Source of the DNA: DSNY01 sp037446035
GTDB lineage: Bacteria > Pseudomonadota > Gammaproteobacteria > Burkholderiales > Burkholderiaceae_F
Direction of reading: 5' to 3'
Assembly: GCA_037446035.1 (NCBI GenBank)
Contig: JBBIJJ010000002.1
Location: 1-51,071, forward strand
Length of the DNA stretch: 51,071 nucleotides
Shown piece by piece: positions 8,983-17,128 of this stretch. A program made the translations under genes and the position numbers. A model generated the notes under the pieces. That model saw nothing but the letters and a program-made list of their open reading frames with translations, did no database searches and was not told the DNA's origin. The first letter of the stretch is position 1; every line of letters begins with the position of its first letter.

Positions 8983-10857
8983 ATGTGCGGGATCGTAGGC
9001 GTGTTCAACGTCGCATCGAGTGACGAGGCCGCCCGCTTGGTCGCGCGAATGAATGCGCAGATCGTCCATCGTGGTCCTGACGATGAGGGTGTCTGGGTCG
9101 GCGATCGCGCCGCGGTAGGGATGCGGCGGCTGAGCATCATCGACCTGGCCGGCGGCCACCAACCGATGCTAACCGACGACGGTGTCGTTATCGTCTTCAA
9201 CGGTGAGATCTACAACTATCGAGTATTGCGCGCGCGGCTCGAGCGCGACGGCTACCGATTTCGAACGCAGTCGGACACGGAGGTCATCCTCAACCTGTAC
9301 CACCAAGGGGGACTGCGTGCACTAAACGCGTTGGAAGGAATGTTCGGGATTTGCCTGGTCGATTTGCGCTCGGGCGAGGCTCACCTGGTGCGGGACCGGC
9401 TCGGCATCAAGCCGCTGTATTTCGCCGAGTTCGGCGGGCGGTTCCACTTCGCGAGCGAGATCAAGGCGATCCTGGCCGCGCTGCCGCAGCAACCGGAGGT
9501 GGACCCGCAGTCGGTCTACGACTACCTGGCATTGCGCTACGTGCCGGCGCCGGGGACGATCTGGCGCGGTATCAGCAAACTACCCCCCGGGCACCGCCTG
9601 TCATACGACCTGGTCCGCAACACTTGGCAGCTTGAGCGCTACTGGTCGGTCGACTTCAATGCTGAGCCGGCCGATCCGACGCGGGACTATGAAGGCGAGT
9701 TCCGGGATCGCTTTCTCGCGGCGGTCGAGTCGCACCTGATCACATCGGACGTTCCGGTGGGAACTCTGCTGAGCGGCGGACTTGATTCGAGCGCAGTGAC
9801 TGCTGCGATCGCCGAACTCGGCGTTCGCGGCCTGAGCACGTTCTCGGTCGCATTTGATGAGGGCGGTTCTTTTTCCGAGCTCGAGTTCGCCCGCGCGGCG
9901 GCCGAACAGATCGGCGCGCAGCATCACGAAGTAGTCATCGGACGGCGCGAGTTCGTTGACTTTCTTCCTGAATTCGTCTGGTACACGGACGAGCCGCTGG
10001 CCGACCTCGCAAGCATTCCGCTCTATTACGTGTCGCGACTGGCGCGCCAGCACGTGAAAGTGGTCATCTCTGGGGAGGGCGCCGACGAGATCCTTGCCGG
10101 GTACGACTTCGAGCGTTACGCGCAACGGGTGGATTCGAGGCGGCGCCTCCTCGGCTGGGTGCCGAAGCCGATGTTCAGAGTCGCGGCTGCATTGGTCAAC
10201 GGACGGCGCAGTGAAACGCTGCGCCGCATGAGCCAGGAAGGGTGGGCAGCGTCGATCCAGGTGCGGCAATCGAGCGCGACCAACTATTGGCGCGACCGAA
10301 GCTTGGCCGAGCTGTGGCGAGGATCGCCAGCCAGGCCGGTCGAGAAGCTGATCGAGCGCTGGTACGACAGTGGCAGGTCGACGAAGCCGCTCGACATGCT
10401 GCAGAACGCCTGGTGCCAGGACTGGCTGGTCGAGGATCTGCTGATGAAGGCCGACAAGATGACGATGGCCAACTCGATCGAGCTGCGCGTGCCGTATCTG
10501 ACGAATTCGTTGGTCGAATGGGCGCAGCGCCTGCCGGAGTCGTGGCGCGTGGGCGATCGACGCAACGGCTATTCGTCGAAGCGAATCCTGCGGTCGTTTG
10601 CTGCGAGCAGACTGCCGCGCCAGATCATCGAACGGCCGAAGCAGGGATTCCCGGTCCCTGCCTATCAATGGCTCGCGGGTGATCTCGGCGAATGGGCCTC
10701 ACAACGTCTGTCCGACGAGCGCTCGCCCATCTATCAGTGGTTGGCGCGTGAGCCCGCATTAGCTGCCGTCTCGGCGGCTCGCGCCGGTGACGACGATGCT
10801 GCCCATCGTACGTGGGCGCTGCTGATACTCGACGAGTGGATGCGCCGCTGGCTCTGA
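8983..10857 (+). CDS. asnB: Asparagine synthase (glutamine-hydrolysing) family amidotransferase
   Basis: The 624-residue protein has the class II glutaminase N-terminus MCGIVGVF with the catalytic Cys2, and the ATP pyrophosphatase loop SGGLDSS at residues 264-270. The later ISGEGADEILAGYDF segment is also typical of AsnB. The canonical reaction transfers ammonia from glutamine to an aspartate adenylate. Homologues in exopolysaccharide loci are often thought to amidate other carboxylates, such as uronic acids or amino-acid substituents. That would fit the TviB/TviC uronate genes here, but it is inference. Length and order of domains match the family. It starts at the only suitable ATG, since Met1 must precede the nucleophile cysteine. 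It converges with the next methyltransferase gene. Confidence 0.93.
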   Translation: MCGIVGVFNVASSDEAARLVARMNAQIVHRGPDDEGVWVGDRAAVGMRRLSIIDLAGGHQPMLTDDGVVIVFNGEIYNYRVLRARLERDGYRFRTQSDTEVILNLYHQGGLRALNALEGMFGICLVDLRSGEAHLVRDRLGIKPLYFAEFGGRFHFASEIKAILAALPQQPEVDPQSVYDYLALRYVPAPGTIWRGISKLPPGHRLSYDLVRNTWQLERYWSVDFNAEPADPTRDYEGEFRDRFLAAVESHLITSDVPVGTLLSGGLDSSAVTAAIAELGVRGLSTFSVAFDEGGSFSELEFARAAAEQIGAQHHEVVIGRREFVDFLPEFVWYTDEPLADLASIPLYYVSRLARQHVKVVISGEGADEILAGYDFERYAQRVDSRRRLLGWVPKPMFRVAAALVNGRRSETLRRMSQEGWAASIQVRQSSATNYWRDRSLAELWRGSPARPVEKLIERWYDSGRSTKPLDMLQNAWCQDWLVEDLLMKADKMTMANSIELRVPYLTNSLVEWAQRLPESWRVGDRRNGYSSKRILRSFAASRLPRQIIERPKQGFPVPAYQWLAGDLGEWASQRLSDERSPIYQWLAREPALAAVSAARAGDDDAAHRTWALLILDEWMRRWL

Positions 10858-10906
10858 CTCCGAGACGGGCAGCATTTCAGGGAGACCGCAAGCGTCGGCG
10901 TTCAGC

Positions 10907-11602
10907 CTACCTACGCGCGCGGCAACTGTAGTTGACGGCGAAGTTGACGCGCCCGCGGCTGAAACGGTCCATCAAGAGTCCGACTGCGTTTATCAGGGGG
11001 TAGAGCGACTTTCGCAGTATCCGGTGCGCCAGATCGGAGCGCACGAACGTTTCGAGAAACACGTTGACGGTCCGACACATGCCGGCGATCGAACCGCCCT
11101 CAGCGCGGATCTCCAGCGCGGAAAAGTCCGCGAGCAGAACCCTCAGCCCGTCGGGCATGAAGCTCCACCGATGGTCATGCATCAAGGGAAAGATGGCCGG
11201 TACCGTCAGATAGAGCAGTCCTCCCGGTTTGAGCGCGCGTCGGATCTCGGCAATGACTTGACTCGGCGATTTAACGTAGTTCAGCACCTGCGTGCAGATG
11301 ACCAGATCGAAGCTTCCGTCGCGAAACGGCAACTGCTCTCCGACGCCCGCGACATCGAGCAGACCCTCGAAGACAGGGTCGATTGCAACGTACAGTGCCT
11401 CGCGTCCTTCCAGCAACGGGCGGTACGGCTGCAGACGACCACCGACGTCGAGCACGTACAAGGCTTCTCTTGCCAGTGGCAATTGTCCGCACCAACCGGC
11501 AATGATCTCGCGGCGGGCGCGCTGGACCAGATAGTCGGGATCGCCGAGCTTCGGAAACAGGATCCGGCGGCTCAGTTCGAGCGCCGCTTCCCGGTTTCGC
11601 AC
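10907..11602 (-). CDS. Class I SAM-dependent methyltransferase (type 11)
   Basis: The 231-residue protein has the Rossmann-type SAM motif LYVLDVGGRLQPYRPLL near residue 50 and the type-11 motifs VAGVGEQLPFRDGSFDLVICTQVLNYV and IRRALKPGGLLYLTVPA. These identify a small-molecule methyltransferase; the acceptor is unknown but is probably a sugar or glycan intermediate given the location. GTG at 11602 is the first possible start codon after the upstream in-frame stop, so the N-terminus is well bounded. It is the most downstream gene of the minus-strand block, 184 bases after the glycosyltransferase. The C-terminus is basic and somewhat hydrophobic, which could help membrane contact. Confidence 0.88.
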   Translation of the reverse strand: MRNREAALELSRRILFPKLGDPDYLVQRARREIIAGWCGQLPLAREALYVLDVGGRLQPYRPLLEGREALYVAIDPVFEGLLDVAGVGEQLPFRDGSFDLVICTQVLNYVKSPSQVIAEIRRALKPGGLLYLTVPAIFPLMHDHRWSFMPDGLRVLLADFSALEIRAEGGSIAGMCRTVNVFLETFVRSDLAHRILRKSLYPLINAVGLLMDRFSRGRVNFAVNYSCRARR

Positions 11603-11786
11603 GATGCTTGGAGCAGGCGATCGGGTGATGTACGAATACCCGAGGTCCTAGTCGGTTGGATCCCTACAAACACACGTGTACTCCATACCGCCTCCGCTTG
11701 ACCGGCACGGTACTCTCTTCGCACGCCGTGGGAATCCGTACCAACCGAACCGGAGGGCATGAGCAACGTCACACCCTGGTCATGGC

Positions 11787-12680
11787 CTACCGCCGAGCCA
11801 GAGACCGCAAGCCTAGGAAAATCTCTCGCCCTAGTTCTCTGCGCTCCCACCACGCCATGCGCGCAATGTGCACGAGGAGACGTGCTTTATCGGGGTACGT
11901 CAGTGGGGCGCGCAAAACCGCTCGAACGTTTTCGAACCGATGGCGCCACTCGCGCAGCAGCAATCCTGCGTTGCGTTGCGCATTTGGCGCGTAGAACGCT
12001 CGAACCTGCTCGTCGGACGTAACCCACGAGTAAGCGCCCGGGTGGAGGCGGCGAAAGAACAGCACCTCGGAGACCTCGACGAACCGACCGTGCAGCGAGA
12101 TCTCCGCGAGCAGCGTGCAGTCCGAACCGCTAAACGCTCCGAGCAAGCGCGTACGCTGAAGCACGTCACGTCGCATCAATCCGTAGACAGCGTTGCACCA
12201 AGGATCCTGCCTTGTGACGGCGCGGAATCTGTCGAATGGCGATGCATGCTCGAGCCCTTGGGCTTCGGGGTAGGGACCCAGCAGTTCGCCATCGGCTCCA
12301 ACGAACGCGACCCTGCCGCAGGCGAGCACCGCAAGTGGATCGGCTTCGAGCGCCGCGAGGCACAGCTCCAAGGCGGCGGGCGCCATGTAGTCGTCGGCCG
12401 ATAGCCAACGAAAGTAGCGGCCCGTTGAAAGCTCGAAGACGCGGCAAAAGTTACCCGCTGCGCCCATGTTGGCTTCGTTCCGGTAGTAGCGAATGCGACC
12501 GTCCCGTGCCGCGTGCTCGCGGCAGATCGCCTCGGTGCCGTCCGTCGACGCGTTATCGCAGATCACCAACTCGAAATCGGCCATCGTTTGTGCCAGCACC
12601 GACGCGATAGCGGTGCCGACGTAGCGCGCGCCGTTGTAGACGGGCATGCCCACGCTGATCAACGGGCTCGACGTTGTCAT
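11787..12680 (-). CDS. Glycosyltransferase family 2
   Basis: The 297-residue protein begins LISVGMPVYNGARYV and continues with FELVICDNASTDGT and FRWLSADDYMAP, the nucleotide-sugar binding and metal-binding acidic motifs of GT-A family 2 enzymes. It should transfer one sugar to a lipid-linked polysaccharide intermediate on the cytoplasmic side. The C-terminal third, rich in Arg and Trp, is typical of the family's acceptor-binding region. Its ATG overlaps the stop of the upstream DUF4910 gene (ATGA at 12677-12680), which implies translational coupling. Donor and linkage cannot be told from sequence. Confidence 0.92.
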   Translation of the reverse strand: MTTSSPLISVGMPVYNGARYVGTAIASVLAQTMADFELVICDNASTDGTEAICREHAARDGRIRYYRNEANMGAAGNFCRVFELSTGRYFRWLSADDYMAPAALELCLAALEADPLAVLACGRVAFVGADGELLGPYPEAQGLEHASPFDRFRAVTRQDPWCNAVYGLMRRDVLQRTRLLGAFSGSDCTLLAEISLHGRFVEVSEVLFFRRLHPGAYSWVTSDEQVRAFYAPNAQRNAGLLLREWRHRFENVRAVLRAPLTYPDKARLLVHIARMAWWERRELGREIFLGLRSLARR

Positions 12681-13945
12681 GCAGAGGCACCCTCCGCAGC
12701 GAGCAGCCCGGCATTGACGAGTTCGTCGGCCACCGCGTGCAACGAGTCGAACGGCATGCGCGACCGCTCGGCAATGTCAAGCAGACTGCTGCGGCCATCG
12801 GATTGGTTCAATATCCACAGCATCGCAAGCTGGCGGTCGGGGATGTCCTGGTATCCGCCGGTGGAACGATACAAGCCGCGACGCCCGAGCTGGGGCTCTC
12901 CGAACGGGCTGAGATTGCGGTAACGGACGTCGTTCTCCAGCACGTGGATGATGCGCAGGCAGGCGAGCCACGAGTCCCCGAGCGAATCGGCGGTTACGAA
13001 GTTCGGATCGTCGGCGGACGTGTGATATTCAGGGAACTCGCCGTTCGGCGTGCGTGTTAGGCGTCCGACCGGTAATGCGATACCGGGGGATCCGAACTGG
13101 CGCTCGTCATAGCCCCAAGGCGAAAAGTCGATGACCCTGCCACCGGGATGCCGCGTCTGCAGTACGTGAATCGCAGCCCGATCGATAGCGGCGTCGCCAA
13201 AGCGGCTGCGCTTGTAATTGAGCGGTCCGCGGTCGCCAAGCAGCGAAAGCACCAGGCCATGACGGACCCGGGGTAGTTCAGATGCGTGCAGCGCCAGCCA
13301 CGCAATCGAGCCGATCGTGGCCGGTGCGAAGACAAAGCGATACGTGTACCGCGTTTCACATCCGTGCAGCCAGGCGGCCAGTCGGGCCGCGACGACGAGT
13401 CCGGACAGGTTGTCGTTCGCAAGCGAGGGGTGGCAGGTGTGCGCGAAGATCAGCACCTCGTCGTCGGATTTGCCGCGGTGCAAGTGCTCGGCAATCGACA
13501 TGCTGCCGGGTTCGAGCTTGGAGCGCACCACGGCATGGTAGCGGCCGGGCGCCAGCCGCTCGTACAAGCGATGCGGCAGGCAGAAGCCCCAATCGTCCTT
13601 GTAGTAAGTCGTTCTGTACGGAATCCAGTCCGGGCGATCGGGCATCGAGTGCAGGTGCGGACGCAACTCGTCGAGCGTCAGCCAGCGGTCGACGGGGCGG
13701 CTGTAGCTCATCACGTGCAGCGTGTGGTCCCGAAAGTCCAGGACGCGGCGACCCGCCTCGTCCTCGATGTACGCATCCTGGATCGTCCACTCATAGGGCA
13801 CGGTCCAATCGAAGACGGGCGTTCCGCTTGGTATTTCGGTGACCGCCAGCGGCGCTTCCTTGTCCAGACGGTCCAGTGTCGCGCGCACTCCGGGGCCGGT
13901 CAGACTCCGGCAAAGCGGATAGAGCTCGATGAGCAGCGCGTGCAT
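12677..13945 (-). CDS. DUF4910 aminopeptidase-like protein with C-terminal winged helix
   Basis: The protein is 422 residues from the ATG at 13945. That start was chosen because AGAAGGA lies eight bases upstream and the conserved family start (LIxELYPLCRSLTGPGVR) follows at once. An ATG at 14044 would add 33 low-complexity residues and overlap the PIG-L gene. The centre has the M28-like metal motif TCHPSLANDNLSG (170-182, with His172 and Asp178) and EYHTSADDPNF near 307. The last ~40 residues look like a winged helix (LDIAERSRMPFDSLHAVADEL). Family members resemble zinc aminopeptidases, yet they recur in glycan gene clusters; the true substrate is unknown to me. It is followed directly by the glycosyltransferase, with a four-base overlap. 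Confidence 0.85.
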   Translation of the reverse strand: MHALLIELYPLCRSLTGPGVRATLDRLDKEAPLAVTEIPSGTPVFDWTVPYEWTIQDAYIEDEAGRRVLDFRDHTLHVMSYSRPVDRWLTLDELRPHLHSMPDRPDWIPYRTTYYKDDWGFCLPHRLYERLAPGRYHAVVRSKLEPGSMSIAEHLHRGKSDDEVLIFAHTCHPSLANDNLSGLVVAARLAAWLHGCETRYTYRFVFAPATIGSIAWLALHASELPRVRHGLVLSLLGDRGPLNYKRSRFGDAAIDRAAIHVLQTRHPGGRVIDFSPWGYDERQFGSPGIALPVGRLTRTPNGEFPEYHTSADDPNFVTADSLGDSWLACLRIIHVLENDVRYRNLSPFGEPQLGRRGLYRSTGGYQDIPDRQLAMLWILNQSDGRSSLLDIAERSRMPFDSLHAVADELVNAGLLAAEGASA

Positions 13946-14021
13946 GCGCTGTCCTTCTGACTGCGACGCGTCGACCGCGTCGGCATCGAGTCGCGACCCG
14001 GCCGAGCGCCCGCTCCGTGCG

Positions 14022-14669
14022 TTAGAGGACCAGTTTGCGGGCATGAAACGCTTCCGCGAACCCGCTGGGTGCGCGACACTCGACGCCGCGCAACGACATC
14101 ACGGCGTCGAACACTTCGGGCCGGAACCAGGACTTCGAGCGTTGTGAAGCGAAGTGCCGCATCAGGTGCGTAAGTTTGCGCTGCCGAGTTCGCAACGACA
14201 ACGGCACGAATGCGTTCGGCTGACCAAGGTCACCTTCGTACTTTGGCACTTCGTACTCCAGGATCAAGTGGTCGCGCCAGGTGTTCCACGTTAGTTCGCC
14301 GACAATCCGGTGATCCTGGTGTCGGTCTTCGAGCCGATGCGTCAGGATCAAGTCGGGGGATACCTTTCGTCTCAGGTCTTCGAAGCATGCCTTGATGTCC
14401 TGAAACTGGGCCGGGAAGAACCCATCCATGAACTTCTGCAGGACCACGTCGCCGGCGGCCGCTGCACGCAGGAAGACGCGAGCACTCCGGCTAGCCTCGA
14501 TGGCGCGCTCACCCGGAGCACTGAGCACTGCCCAGGTCAGGGTGATCGGTCCCCGTTGCAGCAGCTCGAACAGAAAGCCGGCGCACCCGATTTCAATGTC
14601 GTCGCTGTGCGCTCCGAGGCACAGCACATGCAACGGCGCGCCGTTTCGATGAAGCGAAAGTTCCAGCAT
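14022..14669 (-). CDS. PIG-L family deacetylase
   Basis: The 215-residue protein has the zinc motif AHSDDIEIG (His21, Asp24) and the later HQDH (117-120) that completes the metal site of LmbE/PIG-L enzymes. These remove N-acetyl groups from amino sugars or related compounds. In this operon it could deacetylate a sugar before another substituent is added, perhaps working with the DUF4910 protein beside it. The ATG at 14669 gives the usual family N-terminus. A GTG at 14705 is in frame but lies inside the terminal repeat of a mobile-like element, so it is probably not the ancestral start. Excision of that element would place this ATG seven bases after the stop of the upstream nucleotidyltransferase. 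Confidence 0.88.
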   Translation of the reverse strand: MLELSLHRNGAPLHVLCLGAHSDDIEIGCAGFLFELLQRGPITLTWAVLSAPGERAIEASRSARVFLRAAAAGDVVLQKFMDGFFPAQFQDIKACFEDLRRKVSPDLILTHRLEDRHQDHRIVGELTWNTWRDHLILEYEVPKYEGDLGQPNAFVPLSLRTRQRKLTHLMRHFASQRSKSWFRPEVFDAVMSLRGVECRAPSGFAEAFHARKLVL

Positions 14670-14677
14670 CGGGGCAC

Positions 14678-14877
14678 TATTGAGCCCTACGAATCCTTGT
14701 GACACGTGCCAACCGTCCGGCGCCCGCAGCCCTCGTCATTCCGAGCCGAAGGCGAGGAATCTCTCCCGCTCGCCACGGCGAGATCCCTCGCGCTGCTCGG
14801 GATGACGGAACCGGCGCTTTGGAAGTCGAAAACAACTCGCAAGCTGGCGCGGTCACGAGGTTGGGTAATCGTCAATA
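14678..14877. repeat. MITE-like palindromic element, copy 1 (complete)
   Basis: This 200-bp element has terminal inverted repeats of about 28 bp. The left end reads TATTGA...CCTTGTGACAC and the right end is the inverse of TATTGA..ATTACCCAACCTCGTGAC. Inside lies a second inverted pair, CGTCATTCCGAGC near 14735 and CTCGGGATGACGG near 14798. If the outer TA is a target duplication, the body runs from TTGA to TCAA. The right end supplies the Tyr codon and TGA stop of the minus-strand nucleotidyltransferase (14872-14877). Confidence 0.8.
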
Positions 14878-15660
14878 AGCGGCGGACTTGTCCCAGACCA
14901 TCCACGGACAGTCCCCCCGCGCTTCCATGCGATCCAGCCTGATCTTGTCCTTGAACGTGTCCATCGCCGCCCAGAAGCCTGAGTACTTGTAGGCGAACAG
15001 GCGACGTTCGGCGATCAGCCGGGCAAAGGGTTCCAGCACGAGTTCCTCGCCATCTCGCATGTACTCGAACACCTGCTGCTTCAGGTAGAAAAACCCGGCG
15101 TTGATCCAGTAGTCGGACCGGCCGACGTCCTGAATGTCGGTCACGAGCCCGTCGGGATCGCTGCTAACCGCGTGAAAGCTCTGCGAGGGTCGCACGGCGA
15201 GCAGAGTCGCCAGTGCGCCGGTCGCGCTGGCCCAGGCTACGTACTTGTCCAGCGGCAAGTCGGTCAGGCCGTCGGAGTAGTTGGCGAGAAATGCGTCTTC
15301 GTCCTTGAGCAGGTGACGCACGCGCATGAGCCGCTGACCCAGGTTCGAGTGCATGCCGGTATCGACGAATGTGATCCGCCAATCGTCGATCGCTGGGGCG
15401 AGTAGCTCGACCTTTCGCCTGCCTTCCGACAGGACGAAATCGGTCGACATCTCGTCGCGGTAATTCAAGAAGTACTCCCGAATCAGATCTCCGCGATAGC
15501 CGAGGCACAGGACGAAGTCTTTGTGGCCGAAGTGGGCGTAGTAGCGCATCAAGTGCCAGATGATGGGCCGATAGCCGACATTGACCAGCGGCTTGGGAAT
15601 CGTGTCGGAATGCTCGCGCAGGCGCGTACCCAAACCGCCGCAGAACAGGACGACCTTCAT
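14872..15660 (-). CDS. Nucleotidyltransferase, glucose-1-phosphate cytidylyltransferase (RfbF) type
   Basis: The 262-residue protein has the N-terminal GGLGTRLREHSDTIPKP pyrophosphorylase motif (8-24, Lys23). Further segments typical of RfbF enzymes are WHLMRYYAHFGHKDFVLCLGYRG, VDTGMHSNLGQRL and YSGFWAAMDTFKDK. It should couple a hexose 1-phosphate to a nucleotide, probably CTP. No CDP-glucose 4,6-dehydratase (RfbG) is present; the partner SDR is of another family. The ATG overlaps the SDR stop (15657-15660). The last residue and stop, TAT TGA, come from the end of repeat copy 1; without the element the frame would end one codon earlier at TAG. Family length is about 257 residues, so the protein is complete. 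Confidence 0.9.
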   Translation of the reverse strand: MKVVLFCGGLGTRLREHSDTIPKPLVNVGYRPIIWHLMRYYAHFGHKDFVLCLGYRGDLIREYFLNYRDEMSTDFVLSEGRRKVELLAPAIDDWRITFVDTGMHSNLGQRLMRVRHLLKDEDAFLANYSDGLTDLPLDKYVAWASATGALATLLAVRPSQSFHAVSSDPDGLVTDIQDVGRSDYWINAGFFYLKQQVFEYMRDGEELVLEPFARLIAERRLFAYKYSGFWAAMDTFKDKIRLDRMEARGDCPWMVWDKSAAY

Positions 15661-16721
15661 TGCAAGCCGACTGCAGCGGGAACCGGCCGCGCACGCCAAA
15701 ACAAGTCGTCGTCGATCTGCCCCGTGCGCTGCAGATACTTCAACTGTTTCAGCCGCGTGAACGCCCGGAACTCGTAGGTTTCGGGCGCGAACTCGATGCG
15801 CTCGAACAGCCGGCGCAGCTCCTCGGCGCCCTGGCGCGCGGTCCAGCGCGCCTTGAAGCCCGGCAGCCGGGTTGCGATCTTGTCGAATGACACGCGGTAG
15901 CTGCGGTTGTCGGCGCTCGGCGGTCCGGCGGTCACCTCGCAGCCGGGAAACGCCTCGGCGACGATCGCCGCAATCTCGCGCACGCGGTAGTTCTCGGGCG
16001 TGGAGCCGACATTGAAGATCTCGCCGTTGACGGCGTCCGTCGGCGCCTCCAGCGTGCAGCGAATCGACTCGCAGATGTCTTCGATGTGGACGATCGGCCG
16101 CCACGGGCTGCCGTCGCTCACCATGGCGATCTTTTTCTTCGTCCACGCGAGCGCGCACAGGTCGTTGAGCACGATGTCGAAGCGCATGCGCGGGGAAGGA
16201 CCGTACGCGGTCGCATTGCGCAGAAACGTGACACAGAAGTCCGCGTCGGCCAGCGTCTGCAGGTCGCGTTCGACCATCACTTTGCACTTTGCGTAGGCGG
16301 TCTGCGGATTGGTGGGCGAGGTCTCGTCGAGGAACTCGCCGCTGCCCACGCCGTAGACGCTACAAGACGAGGCGTAGACGAAGCGGCGCACGCCGGCTTC
16401 GCGCGCGGCCTTGGCGATGCGGACCGACCCTTCGTGATTGATCTTGTACGTGATTTCCGGGCGGTTCTGGCCGAGCGGATCGTTCGACAGTTCGGCGAGG
16501 TGGACGACGGCGTCGAAGCCCTCGAAGTCTCTCGGTGTGACCGTGCGCAGGTCCTTGTAGATCGTGGGTGGGGCAACCGGCAGACCGATCGGGTCCAGAT
16601 AAAGCGTGCCGTCGCGGTAGAAGCCCGTGTCCAGGCCGGTGACGGAGTGCCCGGTCGCGGCCAGCAGGGGGGCAAGCCGAGCGCCGATGTAGCCCTCGGT
16701 GCCGGTCACGAGAATGTTCAT
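15657..16721 (-). CDS. NAD(P)-dependent extended SDR, sugar-nucleotide epimerase/dehydratase
   Basis: The 354-residue protein starts with the Rossmann motif GTEGYIG (7-13) and has the SDR catalytic residues Ser119/Ser121 with Tyr143 and Lys147 (YAKCK). Segments HLAELSNDPLGQ and FLRNATAYGPSPRMRFD mark a subfamily I know from loci that also hold an RfbF-like nucleotidyltransferase and a C-methyltransferase. It probably oxidises, dehydrates or epimerises the activated sugar. The ATGA overlap with the nucleotidyltransferase and the position after the methyltransferase suggest one operon of sugar-nucleotide genes. No clear ribosome site precedes ATG 16721. Confidence 0.9.
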   Translation of the reverse strand: MNILVTGTEGYIGARLAPLLAATGHSVTGLDTGFYRDGTLYLDPIGLPVAPPTIYKDLRTVTPRDFEGFDAVVHLAELSNDPLGQNRPEITYKINHEGSVRIAKAAREAGVRRFVYASSCSVYGVGSGEFLDETSPTNPQTAYAKCKVMVERDLQTLADADFCVTFLRNATAYGPSPRMRFDIVLNDLCALAWTKKKIAMVSDGSPWRPIVHIEDICESIRCTLEAPTDAVNGEIFNVGSTPENYRVREIAAIVAEAFPGCEVTAGPPSADNRSYRVSFDKIATRLPGFKARWTARQGAEELRRLFERIEFAPETYEFRAFTRLKQLKYLQRTGQIDDDLFWRARPVPAAVGLQ

Positions 16722-16921
16722 GTCGGTATCGGTCGTTGGTGATTGAAAAAGTCGTGCCGTTCAGGTCGCCTCGGCCGTCGAGGTCTGGTCGGTCCGATCT
16801 AGATCCGTCTAGGCGTTTTCGGCCAAAAGCGCAGGACGCGTTCCGTGCCGGTTCTTCGGCTTGGTCGGAGCAAGCTCCGGCTGGGCAGGAGGCCGTCGTC
16901 CGTCTTCGGCTCAGTGATTGA
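16722..16921. other. Spacer upstream of the SDR gene
   Basis: Together with repeat copy 3 this makes a 404-base gap between the SDR and methyltransferase genes. The 200 bases here hold no supported gene. A short perfect inverted repeat, CGGAGC and GCTCCG separated by two bases, lies near 16866-16879. Any promoter for the SDR and nucleotidyltransferase genes should be in this segment, but none stands out. Confidence 0.4.
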
Positions 16922-17128
16922 TTCGCCTCATTATCGAGGATCGTGACACCCCCACCTTGCGAGTTCGCTTCGCGCTGGCTGTCGCCGGTTCCGTCATCCC
17001 GAGCGCAGCGAGGGATCCCGGCACTGCGAGCAGCGCAGATTCCTCGCCGTTGGCTCGGAATGACGAGGCCTGAGGCATTCGGGCGCCAAGCGGTTGGCAC
17101 GTGTCACGAGAATAAGAAATGGTCATTA
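16922..17128. repeat. MITE-like palindromic element, copy 3 (inverted, one end diverged)
   Basis: This 207-bp copy lies in the opposite orientation to copies 1 and 2. The right end is well conserved (GTGTCACGAG...TCATTA); the left keeps ATTA and TCGTGACAC but has lost the outer TATTGA. Internal arms CGTCATCCCGAGCGCAGCG (16995 on) and TTGGCTCGGAATGACGAG (17052 on) are present. The last bases, TTA at 17126-17128, form the TAA stop of the minus-strand C-methyltransferase. Confidence 0.75.

Noticed and set aside
14703..14705. GTG start for the PIG-L gene
   Set aside because: It lies in the terminal repeat of copy 1, and the family N-terminus begins at ATG 14669.
14706..14942. Small frames reading SFRAEGEES..LALLGMTE in the repeats
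   Set aside because: They are translations of the palindromic element and recur in each copy in either orientation; not genes.
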